DNA from: Actinomycetospora lutea
GTDB taxonomy: Bacteria; Actinomycetota; Actinomycetes; Mycobacteriales; Pseudonocardiaceae
Length of the DNA stretch: 64,000 bases
Direction of reading: 5' to 3'
NCBI RefSeq assembly: GCF_028737205.1
Contig: NZ_JAQZAL010000002.1
Coordinates: 269,686-333,685, forward strand
In this document: positions 48,314-57,869 of the stretch, piece after piece
Position numbering within the stretch: position 1 is the stretch's first letter
Layout: each line of letters starts with the position of its first letter
The notes under the pieces: generated by a model
Told to the model about the DNA's origin: nothing
Databases searched by the model: none
The model's input: only the letters and a program-made list of their open reading frames with translations
Made by a program: the position numbers and the translations under genes

Positions 48314-48349
48314 GCGAACTTCGGGGCTATGGCCCCGAAGTCCGCTCAC
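48310..48349. terminator. 40-bp palindrome between convergent genes (element copy 2)
   Basis: Nearly perfect: GTGAGCG-A-ACTTCGGGGC then the complementary GCCCCGAAGT-C-CGCTCAC, with a TATG/CATA-like centre. It overlaps the aminotransferase TGA (48311-48313) and ends 15 bp before the stop of the convergent gene. Likely a two-way terminator. The same right half occurs at 3758-3776. Confidence 0.65.
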
Positions 48350-48363
48350 GGACTCCGGACGGC

Positions 48364-49137
48364 TCAGTTCAGCTTGCGGGTGCCTTCGGGCAGGCCGCCG
48401 CCCGCGTAGGCGTCCTCGGCGAGCCGGGCCAGGGCCGTGAGCGCGACGTTCTGGCTCCACGGCCCGAACGAGCAGCGGGCCACGCCCAGCTCGGCCAGGC
48501 GGCCCGTCCCGGGCATCCCGGGCACGCCGATGACGTTGACCTTGCGCTCCCCGAGCGCCGCGACCAAGGCCCGGATCGTCTCCTCGGAGAGCTTGCCGGG
48601 GACGAAGACGTTGGTGGCGCCCGCCTCCAGGTAGGCGCGGCCGCGCTCGATCGCGTCGTCGAGGATCACCTGCGGGTCGCGGTCGCCGCCGCGCACCCAG
48701 GCGTCGGTGCGGGCGTTGAGCGCGAACGGCACGCCGGCCCTCTCCGCGGCGGCGACGGCCGCCTCGACCGCCTTCACCGACTCGGACAGCGGCTTGAGCT
48801 GGTCCTCGAGGTTCGCGCCCACGATCCCCACGTCGATGGCGCGGGCGATCGTGCCGCCCGGGTCGCCGTAGCCGCCCTCGAGGTCGGCGGTGACCGGTAG
48901 CTCGGTCTGCCGGGCGATCAGCCCGACCTCGCCGATCATCTCGTCGCGGGGGATCACCTCGCCGTCCGGGTAGCCGCGCGACGCGGCGATACCGTGGCTC
49001 GCGGTGGCGAGGGCCTTCGTGCCCGGCGTGTTCGCCACCGTGGTCGCCGTGATCGCGTCCCACACGTTGACGACGACGAGCAGGTCGGGGGCCTCGTGCA
49101 ACCGGCGGAGTTCAGCTGCTCTGTCAGCGGTGCTCAT
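48364..49137 (-). CDS. isocitrate lyase / PEP phosphonomutase family enzyme
   Basis: 257 residues. TIM-barrel enzyme of the ICL/PEPM superfamily. The opening NVWDAITATTVA, the metal-binding TADLEGGYGDPGGT and NLEDQ blocks, and ALNARTDAW are typical of the small oxaloacetate-hydrolase/methylisocitrate-lyase-like branch. It cleaves or rearranges a C-C or P-C bond of a 2-oxo-acid. The exact substrate is unknown. There are no phosphonate genes nearby. Confidence 0.86.
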   Translation of the reverse strand: MSTADRAAELRRLHEAPDLLVVVNVWDAITATTVANTPGTKALATASHGIAASRGYPDGEVIPRDEMIGEVGLIARQTELPVTADLEGGYGDPGGTIARAIDVGIVGANLEDQLKPLSESVKAVEAAVAAAERAGVPFALNARTDAWVRGGDRDPQVILDDAIERGRAYLEAGATNVFVPGKLSEETIRALVAALGERKVNVIGVPGMPGTGRLAELGVARCSFGPWSQNVALTALARLAEDAYAGGGLPEGTRKLN

Positions 49138-49332
49138 GCCCCACCCCTACACCCGCGCGGCCCCCTGGACAGCCCCCGGCGACGAGGGCCACCCCGGGGA
49201 ATTGAGGGTGTCCACACTGCGCCGGGCTCCTACGTGATCGGGTCACTTACCGGGCCCACACCCCGCTGGCAGATTGGCTGACCTCGGCGGACCACCACCT
49301 GCCCTACCGCCGTGGAGCGGTCGGGGGAAGCG
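49138..49332. promoter_or_regulatory. upstream region of the hydrogenase operon
   Basis: A 195-bp divergent gap between the PEP mutase-like gene and the hydrogenase operon. It must carry the operon promoter, but no convincing -35/-10 pair stands out. An inverted repeat GTGA-TCGGG-TCAC at 49234-49246 is a weak operator candidate. Confidence 0.35.
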
Positions 49333-50388
<1,056 letters not shown>

Positions 50389-50415
50389 CCCCGACAGCCC
50401 TGAGAGGTCGCAGCC

Positions 50416-52218
50416 ATGACCGCCACAGCGCCGAAGCAGAGCACGGGCCGGAAGACCGACCTCGTCGAGATGGCGTGGGACCCGATCACGCGGATCGTCG
50501 GCAGCCTGGGCATCTACACGAAGATCGACTTCGCCGCGAAGCGCGTGGTCGAGTGCCATTCCACGTCGTCGATCTTCCGCGGCTACTCCATCTTCATGAA
50601 GGGCAAGGACCCGCGCGACGCGCACTTCATCACGAGCCGCATCTGCGGGATCTGCGGGGACAACCACGCGACCTGCTCGGTCTACAACCAGAACATGGCC
50701 TACGGGGTGCGCCCGCCGCACCTCGGAGAATGGATCATCAATCTCGGCGAGGCCGCCGAGTACATGTTCGACCACAACCTGTACCAGGACAATCTGGTCG
50801 GCGTGGACTTCTGCGAGAAGATGATCGCGGAGACCAATCCCGGCGTCCTCGAGCTCGCGAACCGCACCGAGGCCCGCGGCGCCGCCGAGCACGGCTACCG
50901 CACGATCGGCGACATCATGCGGGCGCTCAACCCGTTCACCGGCGAGTTCTACCGCGAGACGCTGCAGGTCAGCCGCTACACGCGCGAGATGTTCTGCCTG
51001 ATGGAGGGCCGTCACGTGCACCCCTCCACGCTCTATCCGGGCGGAGTCGGGACGGTCGCGACGATCCAGCTGTTCACCGACTACATGACGCGCCTCATGT
51101 GGTACGTCGAGTTCATGAAGCGCGTCGTGCCGATGCACGACGACCTGTTCGACTTCATGTACGAGGCGCTGCCCGGCTACGAGGAAGTGGGACGACGGCG
51201 GGTGCTGCTCGGGTGCTGGGGCTCGCTCAACGACCCCGAGCACTGCGACTTCGACTACCGGACCATGACCGACTGGGGCCGGAGGATGTTCGTCACCCCG
51301 GGCGTGGTGGTGGACGGGGAGCTCGTCACCACGGATCTGGTGGAGATCAACCTCGGTATCCGCATCCTGCTCGGCAGCTCGTTCTACCGCGGCTGGGAGG
51401 ACCAGCCGGTGTTCGTGCGGCAGGACCCGCTCGGCAACCCGGTCTCGCAGGACCACCCGTGGAACCAGCACACGATCCCCGCCCCGCAGAAGCGCGACTT
51501 CGACGACAAGTACTCGTGGACGATGTCGCCGCGCTGGTTCGACGGCACCGACCACCTCCCGCTCGACACCGGCGGCGGACCGATCGCCCGGCTCTGGGCG
51601 ACCGCGCTCGCCGGGCTCGTGGACATCGGCTACGTCAGGGCCACCGGCCACAGCGTCGACATCAACCTGCCGCGCACGGTGAACCGGGGCGAGCGCACGT
51701 TCACCTGGACCCCGCCGACGGACGGGCAGGGACGTCCGCTGTCCAACGCGATCGAGCGCGACCGGGCCCGCACCTACTTCCAGGCCTACGCCGCCGCGGC
51801 CGCGCTGCACTTCCTGGAGAAGGCGCTGGCCGAGGTCCGGGCCGGTCACTCGAAGACCTGGGAGTCGTTCGTCGTCCCCGACGAGTCGGTGAGCTGCGGG
51901 TTCACCGAGGCCGTGCGGGGGGTGCTGTCGCACCACATGGTGGTGCGCGACGGGAAGATCGCGAACTACCACCCCTACCCGCCGACGCCGTGGAACGGCA
52001 GCGTCCGCGACAAGTTCGGGACGCCCGGCCCGTACGAGGACGCGGTGCAGAACACGCCGATCTTCGAGGAGAACGGCCCGGACGACTTCAAGGGCATCGA
52101 CATCATGCGCGCGGTCCGCAGCTTCGACCCGTGCCTGCCCTGCGGGGTGCACATGTACCTCGGCAACGGCAGACAGGTGCACAAGGAGACCTCGCCGACC
52201 CAGCTGAACCTGCCCTGA
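50416..52218 (+). CDS. hhyL: [NiFe]-hydrogenase large subunit, group 1h
   Basis: 600 residues. It holds the NiFe centre. N-terminal motif RICGICGDNH (C77, C80) and C-terminal DPCLPCGVH (C573, C576, H579) supply the four cysteines. A 21-residue tail after H579 (MYLGNG... to the end) is the usual cleavable extension, consistent with the protease gene at 55430. Also characteristic are GYSIFMKGKDPRDAHFITS and TLYPGGVGT. It begins 27 bp after hhyS with GAGAGG ahead. Confidence 0.96.
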   Translation: MTATAPKQSTGRKTDLVEMAWDPITRIVGSLGIYTKIDFAAKRVVECHSTSSIFRGYSIFMKGKDPRDAHFITSRICGICGDNHATCSVYNQNMAYGVRPPHLGEWIINLGEAAEYMFDHNLYQDNLVGVDFCEKMIAETNPGVLELANRTEARGAAEHGYRTIGDIMRALNPFTGEFYRETLQVSRYTREMFCLMEGRHVHPSTLYPGGVGTVATIQLFTDYMTRLMWYVEFMKRVVPMHDDLFDFMYEALPGYEEVGRRRVLLGCWGSLNDPEHCDFDYRTMTDWGRRMFVTPGVVVDGELVTTDLVEINLGIRILLGSSFYRGWEDQPVFVRQDPLGNPVSQDHPWNQHTIPAPQKRDFDDKYSWTMSPRWFDGTDHLPLDTGGGPIARLWATALAGLVDIGYVRATGHSVDINLPRTVNRGERTFTWTPPTDGQGRPLSNAIERDRARTYFQAYAAAAALHFLEKALAEVRAGHSKTWESFVVPDESVSCGFTEAVRGVLSHHMVVRDGKIANYHPYPPTPWNGSVRDKFGTPGPYEDAVQNTPIFEENGPDDFKGIDIMRAVRSFDPCLPCGVHMYLGNGRQVHKETSPTQLNLP

Positions 52219-52763
52219 TGGCGCCGCCGGAGGCGGCGGCCACCGACCCCGGCGCCGTCGCCGAGAGCATCGCCGTGCTGCTCGACGAGCTGGCGGCCGA
52301 CCCCGCCGCGCGCGAGGTCGGCGAGGACCTGGTGCGCGTGCTCATGGAGTTCTACGGCGCGGGCCTCGCGCAGATGGTGGCGATCGTCCGGCTCGGCGCC
52401 GGGGACGCGCTCGTGCACCGGCTCGGCGCCGACCCGCTCGTCGCCGCGCTGCTGGCCCTGCACGGCCTGCACCCCGTCGACCTGCCCACCCGGGTCGGCC
52501 ACGCGCTCGACACCGCCCGGCGGCGCCTGGGCCACCACGGCGCCGGGATCGCGCTCGACCGCGTCGACACCCACACCGGGACGGTCCACGTCACGCTCGC
52601 CACCGGGTGCGGCGCGGGGTCGGAGACCGTCCGCGACGTCGTCCGCTCCGCCGTCGCCGAGCTGGCGCCCGAGATCGCGGCCGTCGAGTTCGCCGCCCCC
52701 GAGCCGGGGCCGACCCTGCTGCAGCTCGGCATCCGGCCCCCGGAGCCGGCGGCGGGCTCATGA
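52218..52763 (+). CDS. NifU-like hydrogenase accessory protein with a single cysteine
   Basis: 181 residues, ATG overlapping the hhyL stop. An Ala/Asp-rich helical N-terminus (AVLLDELAADPAAREVGEDLV) leads to a NifU C-terminal-like domain near residues 125-165: LATGCGAGSETVRDVVRSAV. The usual CxxC scaffold motif is reduced to C-G-A-G, leaving one cysteine, so it may not assemble a cluster alone. Its place between the subunits and the unknown genes suggests a role in hydrogenase cluster delivery. Confidence 0.75.
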   Translation: MAPPEAAATDPGAVAESIAVLLDELAADPAAREVGEDLVRVLMEFYGAGLAQMVAIVRLGAGDALVHRLGADPLVAALLALHGLHPVDLPTRVGHALDTARRRLGHHGAGIALDRVDTHTGTVHVTLATGCGAGSETVRDVVRSAVAELAPEIAAVEFAAPEPGPTLLQLGIRPPEPAAGS

Positions 52764-53371
52764 CCGTCGCGGGGCTGCGCCGGTTCCTCACCCCGCGCGC
52801 CGACCCGACCCCCGCGCCGGCCGAGCGCTGCGAGCTCTGCGCCCAGGAGGTGCCGCCCGAGCACCCGCACCTCGTGCACACGGGCGACCGTTCCCTGCGC
52901 TGCGCCTGCCGGGCCTGCGCGCTGCTGTTCACCGACCGCGAGGACGGCCACCGCACCGTCCCCGACCGGTACCTGCGCGATCCCGGCTTCGTCCTCACCG
53001 ACGCGCAGTGGGACTCGCTGCAGATCCCGGTGGGTCTGGCGTTCTTCCTGCACAGCACGACGGTCGGCGGCGTCCTCGCCTGCTACCCGAGCCCCGCGGG
53101 CGCCACCGAGAGCGAGCTCGACCTCGCGCACTGGTCCGACGGCGTCGGCGCCGGCCGCCTCGCCGCCGTGCTCGAGCCCGACGTCGAGGCCCTGCTCGTG
53201 CGGCGGGGGGCCGGGACCGAGTGCCTGCTCGTGCCCGTCGACGCCTGCTACCGGCTGGTCGGGCTCGTGCGCCGGTACTGGCGCGGCTTCGACGGCGGCG
53301 CCGAGGCGTGGGAGCGGATCGACGGCTTCTTCGACGACCTGCGCGCCCGCGCCCGGGAGGTGCGCCCGTGA
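52760..53371 (+). CDS. DUF5947 family protein
   Basis: 203 residues, starting inside the previous stop (4-bp overlap). It has two cysteine pairs, CELC (about residues 24-27) and CACRAC (about 48-53), with the look of a rubredoxin- or zinc-like knuckle, followed by an alpha/beta region with no further motif (ALLFTDREDGHRTVPDRYL). In known clusters DUF5947 genes accompany group 1h hydrogenases. An electron carrier or metal-handling role is plausible but unshown. Confidence 0.8.
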   Translation: MTVAGLRRFLTPRADPTPAPAERCELCAQEVPPEHPHLVHTGDRSLRCACRACALLFTDREDGHRTVPDRYLRDPGFVLTDAQWDSLQIPVGLAFFLHSTTVGGVLACYPSPAGATESELDLAHWSDGVGAGRLAAVLEPDVEALLVRRGAGTECLLVPVDACYRLVGLVRRYWRGFDGGAEAWERIDGFFDDLRARAREVRP

Positions 53372-54039
53372 CCCTGCCCTTCCCCCGCGCCGCGCCCGGC
53401 CCCGCGTTCCGGTTCACCGTCACCGGCGCCGACCACGACCCGTCGGCGCTCGCGCCCACCCTGCGGCTGCACGTCGCGGTCGCCGAGACCACCGGGACCC
53501 GGGTCCACGCGCTGGCCCTGCGGACGCAGATCCGGATCGAACCCGGCCGCCGCCGCTACGCGCCCGACGAGCAGGCCCGCCTCGTCGAGCTCTTCGGCGA
53601 GCCCGAGCGCTGGGGCCGCACGCTCAACCCGATGCAGCTCGCCACGGTCGCGAGCACCACCCCCGGCTTCACCGGCGCGCACGAGCTCGTCCTCGAGGTC
53701 CCGCTGACCGCCGACGCCGACATCGCCGCGACCCGCTACTTCCGCGGCCTGGACGGCGGCGAGGTGCCGCTGCTGCTGCTCTTCAGCGGCACCGTCTTCT
53801 ACGAGGGCGAGCCCGGGGTGCAGGTCGGGCTCGTGCCGTGGAGCTCGGAAGCGGCGTTCCGGCTCCCGCTGGCGGTGTGGACCTCGATGATGGAGGCCCA
53901 CTTCGGCGGCACGGTCTGGGTGCGGCTCCCCGCCGACACCCACGCCGCGCTGGCGGCCTGGCGCGCGGCCCACGCCCTGCCGAGCTGGGAACAGACCGTC
54001 GCGGCGCTGCTCGCGGCGGCCGAGGAGCGTGGGCCGTGA
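53368..54039 (+). CDS. DUF6084 family protein
   Basis: 223 residues, GTG start overlapping the previous stop by 4 bp. Predominantly beta-strand sequence with repeating hydrophobic patterns (RVHALALRTQIRIEP, ELVLEVPLTADADIA, VQVGLVPWSSEAAFRLPLAVW). No cysteine pair and no known catalytic motif. It is found with group 1h hydrogenase genes in other actinobacteria. It may be a structural partner or chaperone of the enzyme. Confidence 0.75.
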   Translation: MTLPFPRAAPGPAFRFTVTGADHDPSALAPTLRLHVAVAETTGTRVHALALRTQIRIEPGRRRYAPDEQARLVELFGEPERWGRTLNPMQLATVASTTPGFTGAHELVLEVPLTADADIAATRYFRGLDGGEVPLLLLFSGTVFYEGEPGVQVGLVPWSSEAAFRLPLAVWTSMMEAHFGGTVWVRLPADTHAALAAWRAAHALPSWEQTVAALLAAAEERGP

Positions 54040-55433
54040 CCGCGCCGACCGACCCCTTCACCGACGTCACCGCCGTCGCCGACGCCGTGCTCTTCGAGGG
54101 CTACCTGCTCTACCCCTACCGGGCGTCGGCGCAGAAGAACGCCCTGCGCTGGCAGTTCGGCGTCCTCGTGCCCCCGGCCGCCGCCGAGGACCTCGCCGAG
54201 CCGTCGCGCAGCCGCACCGAGCTCCTGCTGGAGCCGCGGCCGCGAGCCGTGCTGCGCGTCCGCGTCCGGTTCCTGCAGGTCCAGGAGCGGGTGCTCGTCG
54301 ACGCCGCCGGCCGGGTCCGGGACGAGATCACCGTCGACGGGGTCCCGCACTTCGGCTGGGAGGAGGGCGTGGTGCGGGAGGTCCACGCCGCGATCCCCGT
54401 CGACGAGCTCGCCCGGCACCCGATCACCCTCTCGATCACCGGCCCGGCCGCGGAGACGCGCACACCGATCGTCGACGCGCAGGGCACCGCGCACGGGGCC
54501 TACCTGCGCCGCACCCGGGCGATCGCGGGGCACGCCCGGCTCACCGCGCAGCCGGTGCCCGGGCCGTACGGCGCGCTGCGCCTGCGCCTCGACGTCGTCA
54601 ACGACACCCCGGGCCCGCCCGGCCTGCCGCGGACGACGGCACTGCACACCGCCATGGTCGCCGCGCACACCGTCCTCGGCCTCGACACGGGCGCGTTCCT
54701 CTCCAGCGCCGATCCCCCGGAGTGGGCCGCGCCCGCGGTCGCCGGGTGCGTCAACGAGCACAGCTGGCCGGTGCTCGCCGGCCCGCCGGGCACCGCCCGG
54801 CTCGTCCTGGCGTCGCCGATCATCCTCTCCGACCACCCGCAGCTGGCGCCGGAGAGCACCACCGACCTGTTCGACGGCACCGAGAACGACGAGATCCTCA
54901 GCCTGCGCACCCTCGCGCTCACCGAGGCCGAGAAGCGCGAGGCCCGGGCCACCGACCCGCGCGCCGCCGAGCTCCTCGACGCCCTCGAGGCCATGGGCCC
55001 GGCGATGTTCGAGCGTCTGCACGGGACGTTCCGCACCGACGGGCGCGCCGCCGACCCGATCCCGACCCTCACCACGCCTCCCGATGGTCGAGCGCCCCTC
55101 TCGGCGTGCTCCTCCGATCGCTTCCTCGCCCCGGGCACTCCCTGGTGGGACCCCGGCGCCGACGCCTCGGTCGACCCGGCGACCGACACCGCGCTGGTCG
55201 GCGGTACGCCGGTGGCGCGGGGCAGCAGCGTGGTCCTGCGCCCCGGACCGGGCGGCGACGCCCAGGACGCCTTCCTCGCCGGCGCCACCGCGACCGTGCA
55301 GGCCGTGCTGCGCGACGTCGACGGCGGCACCCACGTCGCGGTCTCCCTCGACGACGACCCCGGCGCCGACCTCCAGGCCACGCACGGCCGCCACCGCTAC
55401 TTCCGGCCGGACGAGCTGGAGGTGATCCGGTGA
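54036..55433 (+). CDS. uncharacterised hydrogenase-operon protein
   Basis: 465 residues, GTG start overlapping the previous stop. I recognise no domain name. Visible are an opening LFEGYLLYPYRASAQKN, a central VLGLDTGAFLSSADPPEWA and a run LPEST-like near residue 270. The interior from about residue 350 includes GRAPLSACSSD, encoded by a form-B repeat (55081-55112), followed by FLAPGTPWWDPGAD. No membrane segment or metal motif. Position says it serves hydrogenase maturation or assembly. Confidence 0.7.
   Translation: MTAPTDPFTDVTAVADAVLFEGYLLYPYRASAQKNALRWQFGVLVPPAAAEDLAEPSRSRTELLLEPRPRAVLRVRVRFLQVQERVLVDAAGRVRDEITVDGVPHFGWEEGVVREVHAAIPVDELARHPITLSITGPAAETRTPIVDAQGTAHGAYLRRTRAIAGHARLTAQPVPGPYGALRLRLDVVNDTPGPPGLPRTTALHTAMVAAHTVLGLDTGAFLSSADPPEWAAPAVAGCVNEHSWPVLAGPPGTARLVLASPIILSDHPQLAPESTTDLFDGTENDEILSLRTLALTEAEKREARATDPRAAELLDALEAMGPAMFERLHGTFRTDGRAADPIPTLTTPPDGRAPLSACSSDRFLAPGTPWWDPGADASVDPATDTALVGGTPVARGSSVVLRPGPGGDAQDAFLAGATATVQAVLRDVDGGTHVAVSLDDDPGADLQATHGRHRYFRPDELEVIR
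55081..55112. repeat. interspersed GGTCGAGCTC repeat, form B, inside a hydrogenase-operon gene
   Basis: CCGATGGTCGAGCGCCCCTC then TCGGCGTGCTCC. It is translated in frame inside the 54036-55433 gene. It shares the core with 18127-18160 and 37089-37122. Confidence 0.65.
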
Positions 55434-55966
55434 GCAGGATCCTCGTCGCCGGCGTCGGCAACGTGTTCTTCTCCGACGACGGCTTCGGCTCCGAGGTGGC
55501 CCGCCGGCTGCTCGGCGCGCGCCGCCTGCCCCCCGACGTCGAGGTCGTCGACGTCGGCATCCGCGGGATGCACCTCGCCTACCGGGTCCTCGACGGCTAC
55601 GACGTGCTCCTCCTCGTCGACACCCACGCGGGCGGACGGGCGCCGGGGACGCTCTGCCTGCTCGAGCACGACATGGCCGACGCGGGGGCCGCCGCCGGGG
55701 CCGGGGCGGCGTTCGACCCGCACGGCATGGAGCCCGACGCCGTCCTCGACCTGATCGGCGCGCTCGCGCGCGGGGTCGGCGCCCACGAGCTGCGCCGGGT
55801 CCTCGTGCTCGGCTGCGAGCCCGCCGGGACCGGGGCGGGCATGGGGCTCAGCCCGCCCGTGGCCGCCGCCGTCGACGACGCCGTCGAGGCGGTCGCCCGC
55901 ATCGTCGCCCGCCTGCGCGCGGACGAACCCTTCACCGCCGTCACGCAGAGCGGAGCCGTCCGATGA
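55430..55966 (+). CDS. hydrogenase maturation protease (HyaD/HupD family)
   Basis: 178 residues, GTG start with GTGA overlap. It has the nickel-sensing acidic residues of the family: GVGNVFFSDDGFGSEVA (Asp/Glu near residues 16-22), DVGIRGMHLAYRVLDGYD, and the later DPHGMEPD with a histidine. It should cut the large-subunit tail after H579 once nickel is in place, and is the only such protease in the window. Confidence 0.9.
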   Translation: MSRILVAGVGNVFFSDDGFGSEVARRLLGARRLPPDVEVVDVGIRGMHLAYRVLDGYDVLLLVDTHAGGRAPGTLCLLEHDMADAGAAAGAGAAFDPHGMEPDAVLDLIGALARGVGAHELRRVLVLGCEPAGTGAGMGLSPPVAAAVDDAVEAVARIVARLRADEPFTAVTQSGAVR

Positions 55967-56067
55967 TGAAGATCCTGATCCTCGCCGCGCTCGGCGGCGG
56001 CGCGTGGGTGGCCTGGAAGAGCTCCCGCGACGACATCGCGCGCTACCGCCGCATCCGGGACATGTGA
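55963..56067 (+). CDS. 34-residue DUF6893-like small protein
   Basis: Starts at either of two adjacent ATGs (55963 or 55966) in ATGATGA, overlapping the protease stop, with GGAG before it. One hydrophobic segment (MKILILAALGGGAWVAW) is followed by a charged tail with SSRDDIARYRRIRDM. Such a one-helix microprotein could anchor or stabilise the soluble hydrogenase at the membrane. It is too short to be caught by normal gene calls. Confidence 0.7.
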   Translation: MMKILILAALGGGAWVAWKSSRDDIARYRRIRDM

Positions 56068-56074
56068 GGTCCCG

Positions 56075-56425
56075 GTGCACGAGTTCGGGGTGGCCGCCGC
56101 GGTGCTCGAGGCCGTGGAGGCTCGTGCCGCCGGGCGCGCCGTGCGGTGCGTCCGCGTGCACGTCGGCGCCCTGCAGCGCCTCGACCGTCCGGTCTTCGAC
56201 CAGGCCTTCGCCCTCGTCGGCGGCGGCGGGGTGGCGGACGGGGCGAGCGTCGAGGTCGTCGAGGTGCCCGTCGAGGTCCGGTGCCGCGACTGCGACGCCA
56301 CCACGACGGCCGACCAGCTGGTCGTCGCGTGCGGGCGCTGCCGGGGCCACGACCTCGAGCTCGTGCGCGGCGACGACCTCGTCCTGGAATCGATCACGGT
56401 GACCGACGCGCAGGAGGTGCGCTGA
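56075..56425 (+). CDS. hypA: hydrogenase nickel incorporation protein HypA
   Basis: 116 residues, GTG start. Nickel is bound through the N-terminal His-Glu (MHEFGVA) and zinc through CRDC and CGRC (residues about 70-90). It delivers nickel, normally together with the GTPase HypB. The gene next to it is hypC, not hypB; no HypB-type GTPase is encoded anywhere in this window. It overlaps hypC by one base. Confidence 0.94.
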   Translation: MHEFGVAAAVLEAVEARAAGRAVRCVRVHVGALQRLDRPVFDQAFALVGGGGVADGASVEVVEVPVEVRCRDCDATTTADQLVVACGRCRGHDLELVRGDDLVLESITVTDAQEVR

Positions 56426-56712
56426 TGTGCCTGGGCATCCCGGGTGAGCTGGTCGAGATGCCGGTCGACGAGACCGACCTGGCGCTGGTCTCGGTGGCCG
56501 GGGTCCGGCGCCGCGTGAACGTCGGGCTGCTCACCGACGAGGAGGATCTCGCCGTCGGCGACTGGATCCTCATCCACGTCGGCTTCGCGCTGGCCAAGAT
56601 CGACGAGGCCGAGGCGCAGGCGGCCCTGGAGATGCTCCACGGCCTCGGACCGGCCTACGACCAGGAGCTCGCCGACTTCACCGGCTCGGCGGTCGGGAGG
56701 GAGGGGCTGTGA
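56425..56712 (+). CDS. hypC: HypC/HybG-type hydrogenase assembly chaperone
   Basis: 95 residues. The N-terminal MCLGIPGELVE gives the essential C2 that holds the iron ligand complex, and DWILIHVGFALAKIDEAEA is the second signature. It carries the Fe(CN)2CO unit with HypD to the large subunit. Its GTG neighbour hypD overlaps by 4 bp. A second HypC-like protein lies at 62574-62807. Confidence 0.95.
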   Translation: MCLGIPGELVEMPVDETDLALVSVAGVRRRVNVGLLTDEEDLAVGDWILIHVGFALAKIDEAEAQAALEMLHGLGPAYDQELADFTGSAVGREGL

Positions 56713-57869
56713 GGTTCGTCGACGAGTTCCGCGACGCCGACACCGCGCGGGCGCTGGCCGCCCGCATCGCCGCGCTGTGCGAGCCCGGGCGCCGCTACGC
56801 CTTCATGGAGGTCTGCGGCGGGCACACCCACACGATCTACAAGCACGGTCTCGAGGACCACCTGCCCGACGCGATCCGCCTGGTGCACGGGCCCGGCTGC
56901 CCGGTCTGCGTGCTGCCGATGGGCCGCGTCGACGACGCCATCGCCATCGCCGCCCAGCCCGACGTGATCATGACCGCGTTCGGCGACATGATGCGTGTCC
57001 CGGGAGGCGACGGGTCCTTCTTCGACGCGAAGGCCGCGGGCGCCGACATCCGGATGGTCTACTCGCCGCTCGACGCGCTCAAGATCGCCCGGGCGAACCC
57101 CGACCGGCGCGTGGTGTTCATGGCGATCGGCTTCGAGACCACCGCGCCCTCGACCGCGATGACGGTCCTGCGCGCCGCGCGGGAGGGGATCGAGAACTTC
57201 TCGATCTTCTGCAACCACGTCACGATCATCCCGGCGATCAAGGCCATCCTGGACTCCCCGGACCTGCGCCTCGACGGCTTCCTCGGCCCGGGGCACGTGT
57301 CGACCGTGATCGGGTGCCGGCCCTACGAGTTCATCGCCGCCCGCCACGGCGAGCCGCTCGTCGTCGCCGGCTTCGAGCCGCTCGACATCCTGCAGTCGGT
57401 GTACCAGCTGATGCTCCAGCTCGCCGAGGGGCGCTGCGAGGTCGAGAACCAGTACAGCCGGGTCGTGCCGTGGGACGGCAACCGGCGGGCGCTCGAGGTC
57501 ATCGGCGAGGTCATGGAGCTGCGCCCCTACTTCGAGTGGCGCGGGCTGGGGTTCATCTCCCACTCCGCGATGCAGGTGCGCGAGGCGTACGCCCGTTACG
57601 ACGCGGAGCGCCTCTTCGCCGTCCCCGGGGTGCGGGTCGCCGACCCGAAGGCCTGCCAGTGCGGCGAGGTGCTCAAGGGGGTCCTTGAGCCCTGGCAGTG
57701 CAAGGTCTTCGGCACGGCGTGCACGCCCGAGACCCCGATCGGCACATGCATGGTGTCCAGCGAGGGCGCCTGCGCGGCCTACTACAACTTCGGGCGCTTC
57801 AGCCGCGAACGCGTGCGCGCCGGCGCCACCGGCCCGACGCCGCTGGCCGACCCGGTGATGCCGCGATGA
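56709..57869 (+). CDS. hypD: hydrogenase formation protein HypD
   Basis: 386 residues. It builds the Fe(CN)2CO group with HypC and HypE. Motifs CGGHTHTIYKHG, GPGCPVCVLP, and the C-terminal 4Fe-4S cysteines in ACQCGEVLKG, WQCKVFGTAC and GTCMVSSEGAC. Complete and of normal length. Overlaps hypC before it and hypE after it by 4 bp each. Confidence 0.95.
   Translation: MRFVDEFRDADTARALAARIAALCEPGRRYAFMEVCGGHTHTIYKHGLEDHLPDAIRLVHGPGCPVCVLPMGRVDDAIAIAAQPDVIMTAFGDMMRVPGGDGSFFDAKAAGADIRMVYSPLDALKIARANPDRRVVFMAIGFETTAPSTAMTVLRAAREGIENFSIFCNHVTIIPAIKAILDSPDLRLDGFLGPGHVSTVIGCRPYEFIAARHGEPLVVAGFEPLDILQSVYQLMLQLAEGRCEVENQYSRVVPWDGNRRALEVIGEVMELRPYFEWRGLGFISHSAMQVREAYARYDAERLFAVPGVRVADPKACQCGEVLKGVLEPWQCKVFGTACTPETPIGTCMVSSEGACAAYYNFGRFSRERVRAGATGPTPLADPVMPR

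Noticed and set aside
48364..49137. Phosphonate biosynthesis gene (PEP mutase)
   Set aside because: The superfamily includes many C-C lyases, and no phosphonopyruvate decarboxylase or other phosphonate gene is nearby.
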